Origin: JBFWQM01 sp050249455
GTDB lineage: Bacteria; Pseudomonadota; Alphaproteobacteria; MPNO01; VGEU01
Direction: 5' to 3'
DNA: 11,781 nt
Assembly (NCBI GenBank): GCA_050249455.1
Contig: JBFWQM010000181.1
Coordinates: 1 to 11,781, forward strand
The position numbers and the translations under genes are program-made. The notes beneath the pieces are model-generated. The model ran no database searches. It was not told the DNA's origin and saw only the letters and a program-made list of their open reading frames with translations. How positions within the stretch are numbered: the stretch's first letter is position 1; each line of letters starts with the position of its first letter. Below are positions 8,489 through 11,781 of the stretch, one piece after another.

Positions 8489-9802
8489 TCAACCCCGCTT
8501 GTCGGTGAACCGCGGCGCCTTGACGGACGACTCGAACTCCTTCGCCAGCGTGCCGACCGGGATGATCGTCACGCCGGGCGTCAGCTCGAAGACGCGCTTG
8601 GTGTCGGCGACGATCGCGGCGACCGCCGCGGCCTGGTCGGCACCGCGCTTGAGCTCGACCGAAAGGTGCAGCCCGTCGATCCCGCGTGCGTCGGCGACCG
8701 CGTCGGCCTTGAAGTCGTTGACGGCGGGATTGGCGAACAGGAAGTCCTCGAATTCCTGGTGGTTGATGTTGACGCCGCGCACCTTGAAGAAGCCGGCGGT
8801 GCGGTGGGCGTGGCGGATCAGCGGGAACACGCCGTAGGGGCCGGGATTTTCGCCGCGGTCGCGGTAGACGACGATGTCGCCGGAGTTCCAACGCAGGAAC
8901 GGCGTCGCGTGGTTGGTGTAGAGCGGCGTGACGACCAGCGTGCCGGGCGTGCCCTCCGGCACCGGCTTCCAGGTCTCAGGGTCCAGCACCTCGATGAAGG
9001 CGAGGTCGGTCCAGATGTGGAAGCCCTCGTCGTAGGGGCTCTCCGCGCCCATCATCGAGCATTCGGTCATGCCGAAGCAGTCGAACAGCCGGGCGCCCCA
9101 TTCGCGCTCGATCTTGGCGCGCTTGGCGGCCGAGATCGGCTCGGCGGTGCACAGGATACGCTCGACCGGCAGCGCGGCGAGGTCGATGCCGCTGGCGTCC
9201 GCCAGGTTGGCGAGGTGCAGCGCATAGCTCGACATGCCCATCCACACCGTCGGGCGCATGGTGCGCAGCAGCTCGAGCTGGACCGCCGACGGCGTCGCGG
9301 CGCCGGAGCCGGCCCACACCATGCCGATGCCTTCCTCGCGGCCGGCGCGCGCCCACATGTGCCCGGCCGGGTGGATGCCGAGCGGGAACGACAGGTGGGC
9401 GACGTTGCCCGCCGCGGTGCCGGTGCATTCGTAGGTGCGGGTGAACCCGACCATGCAGTAGCGGATGTCCTCGAACGTGCGGGCGTAGAACAGCGGCTTG
9501 CCGGTGGCGCCGCCGGAGCGCCAGTACTCGCAGACGCTGTCCTTCGGCGCGATCATGAAGTCGGTGTAGAACTGCTCGGTGGTCAGCGCGCGCAGCGCGT
9601 CCTTGTGCAGGATCGGGATCTTCGCCCATTCCTCCGGGTCGTCGAGCCGGTCGATGTTGACGTGGTCGAGCCGGCCCTTCCAGAACGCCGATCGCTTCAC
9701 CCGCTCCACCACGGCGCGCTTCTGGCGGCGCTGGATCGCCTCGATCTCCGCGCGCGACTTCGGAACCGGCAGAAGTTCGCTCGACGGGGAGACCACAGTC
9801 AC
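8489..9802 (-). CDS. Phenylacetate-CoA ligase (PaaK)-like AMP-forming acyl-CoA ligase
   Basis: This 437-aa cytosolic member of the adenylate-forming (ANL) superfamily is closest in length and plan to PaaK. Members activate an aryl or acyl acid with ATP and join it to CoA. The phosphate loop is RSGGATGKP (95-103), where PaaK usually has SSGTTGKP. The A5 motif is CFGMTE (242-247), the ribose-binding Asp is in NSGDIV (306-311), and the hinge region is RTAGFFKVRGVNINHQEFED (334-353). K428 in ESSVKAPR is the likely adenylation lysine. The start is a GTG at 9802 with no clear ribosome site and no ATG nearby, so the N-terminus is uncertain; a second GTG lies two codons on. It begins 28 bp after the iron-sulfur gene at 9831, suggesting one operon. 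Substrate unknown. Confidence 0.85.
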   Translation of the reverse strand: MTVVSPSSELLPVPKSRAEIEAIQRRQKRAVVERVKRSAFWKGRLDHVNIDRLDDPEEWAKIPILHKDALRALTTEQFYTDFMIAPKDSVCEYWRSGGATGKPLFYARTFEDIRYCMVGFTRTYECTGTAAGNVAHLSFPLGIHPAGHMWARAGREEGIGMVWAGSGAATPSAVQLELLRTMRPTVWMGMSSYALHLANLADASGIDLAALPVERILCTAEPISAAKRAKIEREWGARLFDCFGMTECSMMGAESPYDEGFHIWTDLAFIEVLDPETWKPVPEGTPGTLVVTPLYTNHATPFLRWNSGDIVVYRDRGENPGPYGVFPLIRHAHRTAGFFKVRGVNINHQEFEDFLFANPAVNDFKADAVADARGIDGLHLSVELKRGADQAAAVAAIVADTKRVFELTPGVTIIPVGTLAKEFESSVKAPRFTDKRG

Positions 9803-9830
9803 ACCGTTATTTTGGGCGGGGTTCGCGATC

Positions 9831-10838
9831 TCACGACCCGCCCTTCTTCAGGTAGGGCAGCGTGCCGATCCAGCGCTTCTGCGCCTCGTAGGTCTCGGGC
9901 AGCGTGCCGGCCTTTTCCGTCGCGGCCATCGACGCGAGGCGCGCCTGCTTGGCGGCGCTATCCTCCGGCATCGTCTCCAGCGTGTCGCCGATCATCGCGG
10001 CGTAGTCGGCGCCAACCGGGCAGACGTCCTGGCAGCGGCGGCAGCCGGTGATGACGCCGGCGCCGCGCAGGATGCTCTGCCACAGGTTGAAGCTGTTCTC
10101 GGACCGGATCAGCGCGACCTTGGCGTCCGCGTCCGGCGCGGCCAGGATGTTGCCGAGGTGGTCGGCAAGCTGCGCGAAGCCGTGCGGCGAGCGGTGGCGG
10201 TCGCAGGCCGGCCAGTTGCGCGCCCAGTGCTCGACCGCGTCGCCCGGGCAGGTGCGCAGGCAGCGCCCGCATTCCGGCCCGCGGCACAGGCCTTCCGTCA
10301 TCGGCGCATCGGTCTCGCACGGCACCGAGCACATGACGGCCGTCAACATCACCCGCGGCCCGTATTGCGGCGTCAGGAGCTGCAGGTTGAGGCCCAGCGT
10401 GCCGAGGCCGGCCTCCACCGCCGCGTGGTTGAGCGACAGCAAGGTCGTCAGGTGCTCGCCGGGATCGTTGCGGTACTGCCACGGGTCGACATGCGTCGGC
10501 GGGATGACGATGGCGGGGTAGCCGTGGTCCTCCAGCCAGTAGACCAGGTCGAGCGAGATCTCCTCCAGCGCCGTCAGGGTGAGCTCGTCGTTGTAGTACT
10601 TGTGCCGCTCGTCCCAGCGGGTCAGCCGCGTGGTGCCGGCGGTGTAGCGCTTGGCGATCACGATGACCCGGTCGGAATCGTGGGCGGTGATGTCGGACGG
10701 CCGCTGCGGCCGGTGCGGGTCTGGCGGGTGCGCGTTCATCACGGCGCCGTCGGCGATGCCGACCAGGTCGGCGCCGAGCGCGCGGACCTTGTCCTTGATC
10801 GCCGTGGCGGTGAGGGGGGCCTTGAATACGCCGACCAT
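9831..10838 (-). CDS. Double [4Fe-4S] oxidoreductase, reductive dehalogenase/QueG superfamily (second of tandem pair)
   Basis: This 335-aa cytosolic protein has no signal peptide or Tat motif. An N-terminal segment LGADLVGIAD (21-30) and the block EAGLGTLGLNLQLLTPQYGP (142-161) are hallmarks of the corrinoid-binding reductive dehalogenase and epoxyqueuosine reductase superfamily. Eight cysteines fit two [4Fe-4S] clusters: C185-x4-C190-x2-C193-x3-C197-P, then C212 and C266-x2-C269-x3-C273-P. Two more cysteines, C170 and C174, are specific to this copy. It lacks the YARGRDYH-like motif I associate with QueG, so I do not call queG. ATG 10838 lies 2 bp after the upstream paralogue's stop, with GGAAAG 6 nt before it, showing an operon. 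Corrinoid binding and the reaction are inferred, not seen. Confidence 0.8.
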   Translation of the reverse strand: MVGVFKAPLTATAIKDKVRALGADLVGIADGAVMNAHPPDPHRPQRPSDITAHDSDRVIVIAKRYTAGTTRLTRWDERHKYYNDELTLTALEEISLDLVYWLEDHGYPAIVIPPTHVDPWQYRNDPGEHLTTLLSLNHAAVEAGLGTLGLNLQLLTPQYGPRVMLTAVMCSVPCETDAPMTEGLCRGPECGRCLRTCPGDAVEHWARNWPACDRHRSPHGFAQLADHLGNILAAPDADAKVALIRSENSFNLWQSILRGAGVITGCRRCQDVCPVGADYAAMIGDTLETMPEDSAAKQARLASMAATEKAGTLPETYEAQKRWIGTLPYLKKGGS

Positions 10839-10840
10839 GA

Positions 10841-11781
10841 CTAGCTTTCCGTCTTTTCCGCTTCCGCCGCGCGCTCGGCCTGCAGCTTCTTGAACGCCTG
10901 CAGCTGGCGCGCGACGATACCCTTGTAGCCTTCCGGCCCGACCCATCTCACGTTCCAGTCGCTGAGGCCGGGAATCTCGGCGCCGTTCTTGCGCGCCTCC
11001 TTGAAGCCCTGCGCCTTGGCCGTCTTCTCCGGCGTGCGCTCGGGGATCGCCTTCTGGATGTCGGCGAGGTGCGCGTGATAGTCGTTGCCGACCGGGCAGA
11101 CGGCGAGGCAGCGCGGGCAGTCGCCGAACGAGCCGACGACGCGCAGCAGCCCCTGCCAGAACCCGAAGATCTCGCGGTCGGCGATCAGTTCGCGCTGCTC
11201 CTCGGGCGCGGCGCGGCTGAACTTCTCCCAGAACTTGACGATGGTGGAGAAGCCGAATTCCTGCGCCTCGGTGGCGCAGGCGCGCTTGTCGATGCCGAAG
11301 TGCAGCACCGCGTCCGACGGGCACGACTGCAGGCAGCGGCTGCACGATTCGCCGATGCAGACCTGCTCGGTCATCGGCGAATCCGCCTCCAACTCCAACT
11401 CGGTCAGGATGCCGGTCAGATAGAGCCGCGGCCCGAACTCCGGCGTCAGGATGTTGACCTCCAGGCCGAACGTGCCGAGCCCCGCCTCGATCCCGAGGTG
11501 CCGGGTCGACAGCCGGCCGTAGCTGGCGCGCTTGTAGTTCCAGTCGGTCTCCTGCGCCGCGGTGACGAACGAGGGATGGCCGGCGTTCTCCAGCGCCTGG
11601 ACGATGCCGTAGGCGATGCGGTCCATCCGGCGCAGCACCAGCATGTCGAGGTATTGCACCGGCACGTTGGTCTTGCAGCGGAACGCGCCGACCGGGATGC
11701 GCTTGACGATGACGATGACGCTCTTGCAGTGCGGCGAGATGCGCTCGGGCGTCTGCGGCCAGCGCGGGTCGGGCGGGAAGG
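10841..11781 (-). CDS. Double [4Fe-4S] oxidoreductase, reductive dehalogenase/QueG superfamily (first of tandem pair, 5' end missing)
   Basis: The frame is open to the right edge, giving 312 visible residues from the first full codon at 11779. It should not be started at the internal GTG at 11665, because the 38 residues before it (FPPDPRWPQTPERISPH onward, then SVIVIVKR) match residues 37-63 of the neighbour (HPPDPHRPQRPSDITAH, DRVIVIAKR). About 36 residues are probably missing. In visible numbering the cluster cysteines are C141, C146, C149, C153, C168, C221, C224 and C228, the same spacing pattern as the neighbour. The block EAGLGTFGLEVNILTPEFGP is shared too. The C-terminus is longer and rich in Lys and Glu. 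It lacks the neighbour's extra cysteines. It is the most upstream visible gene of the minus-strand unit; its promoter is outside the window. Confidence 0.8.
   Translation of the reverse strand, partial: FPPDPRWPQTPERISPHCKSVIVIVKRIPVGAFRCKTNVPVQYLDMLVLRRMDRIAYGIVQALENAGHPSFVTAAQETDWNYKRASYGRLSTRHLGIEAGLGTFGLEVNILTPEFGPRLYLTGILTELELEADSPMTEQVCIGESCSRCLQSCPSDAVLHFGIDKRACATEAQEFGFSTIVKFWEKFSRAAPEEQRELIADREIFGFWQGLLRVVGSFGDCPRCLAVCPVGNDYHAHLADIQKAIPERTPEKTAKAQGFKEARKNGAEIPGLSDWNVRWVGPEGYKGIVARQLQAFKKLQAERAAEAEKTES

Noticed and set aside
8426..10051. A 541-codon plus-strand frame opposite the ligase and iron-sulfur genes
   Set aside because: Low-complexity, Arg/Gly/Ala/Asp-rich translation with no motif; antisense by-product of the high-GC minus-strand genes.
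9831..11781. Calling either iron-sulfur gene queG
   Set aside because: The N-terminal motif I associate with epoxyqueuosine reductase is not seen, and a tandem pair beside a CoA ligase is not the usual queG setting.

Overview
The window is very GC-rich DNA, about 70% by eye, with dense coding. It suggests an alphaproteobacterium, perhaps near the Rhodospirillales. The main marker is a PopZ (DUF2497) polar organiser, a protein of Alphaproteobacteria, in the block PIMT-like methyltransferase - TolC-type channel - PopZ - valyl-tRNA synthetase, a gene order I recall from that class.

Layout. (1) Positions 1-291: the 5' part of a tRNA-Cys on the minus strand, cut by the window edge, and two back-to-back sigma70-type promoters, one for the tRNA and one for the rightward genes. 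(2) Positions 292-5840, plus strand: housekeeping block of methyltransferase-like protein, tolC-like channel, popZ and valS. (3) Positions 5868-5966: a 99-bp repeat with perfect 26-bp inverted ends, whose left arm also looks like the valS terminator. (4) Positions 6003-7543, plus strand: a crotonase-fold protein lacking both hydratase glutamates, then a flavoredoxin-like flavin reductase with its own extended -10 promoter. (5) Positions 7581-7696: a second, unrelated inverted-repeat element in the convergent gap. (6) Positions 7717-11781, minus strand: reading from the right edge, two adjacent paralogous double-[4Fe-4S] proteins of the reductive dehalogenase/QueG superfamily (the first cut by the edge), a phenylacetate-CoA ligase-like enzyme, and a zinc-ribbon DUF1003 membrane protein.

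How the genes may work together. Block 2 is basic cell biology: export, polarity and translation. Blocks 4 and 6 look metabolic. A CoA ligase next to two corrinoid-type iron-sulfur oxidoreductases, with a CoA-thioester enzyme and a flavin reductase convergent to them, fits activation and reductive processing of an organic acid. That pathway is inferred from gene families and position only. The most unusual element is the tandem pair of diverged iron-sulfur paralogues beside the CoA ligase. I see no CRISPR array, insertion sequence, prophage or recognisable defence system, and no gene-free stretch over 300 bases.
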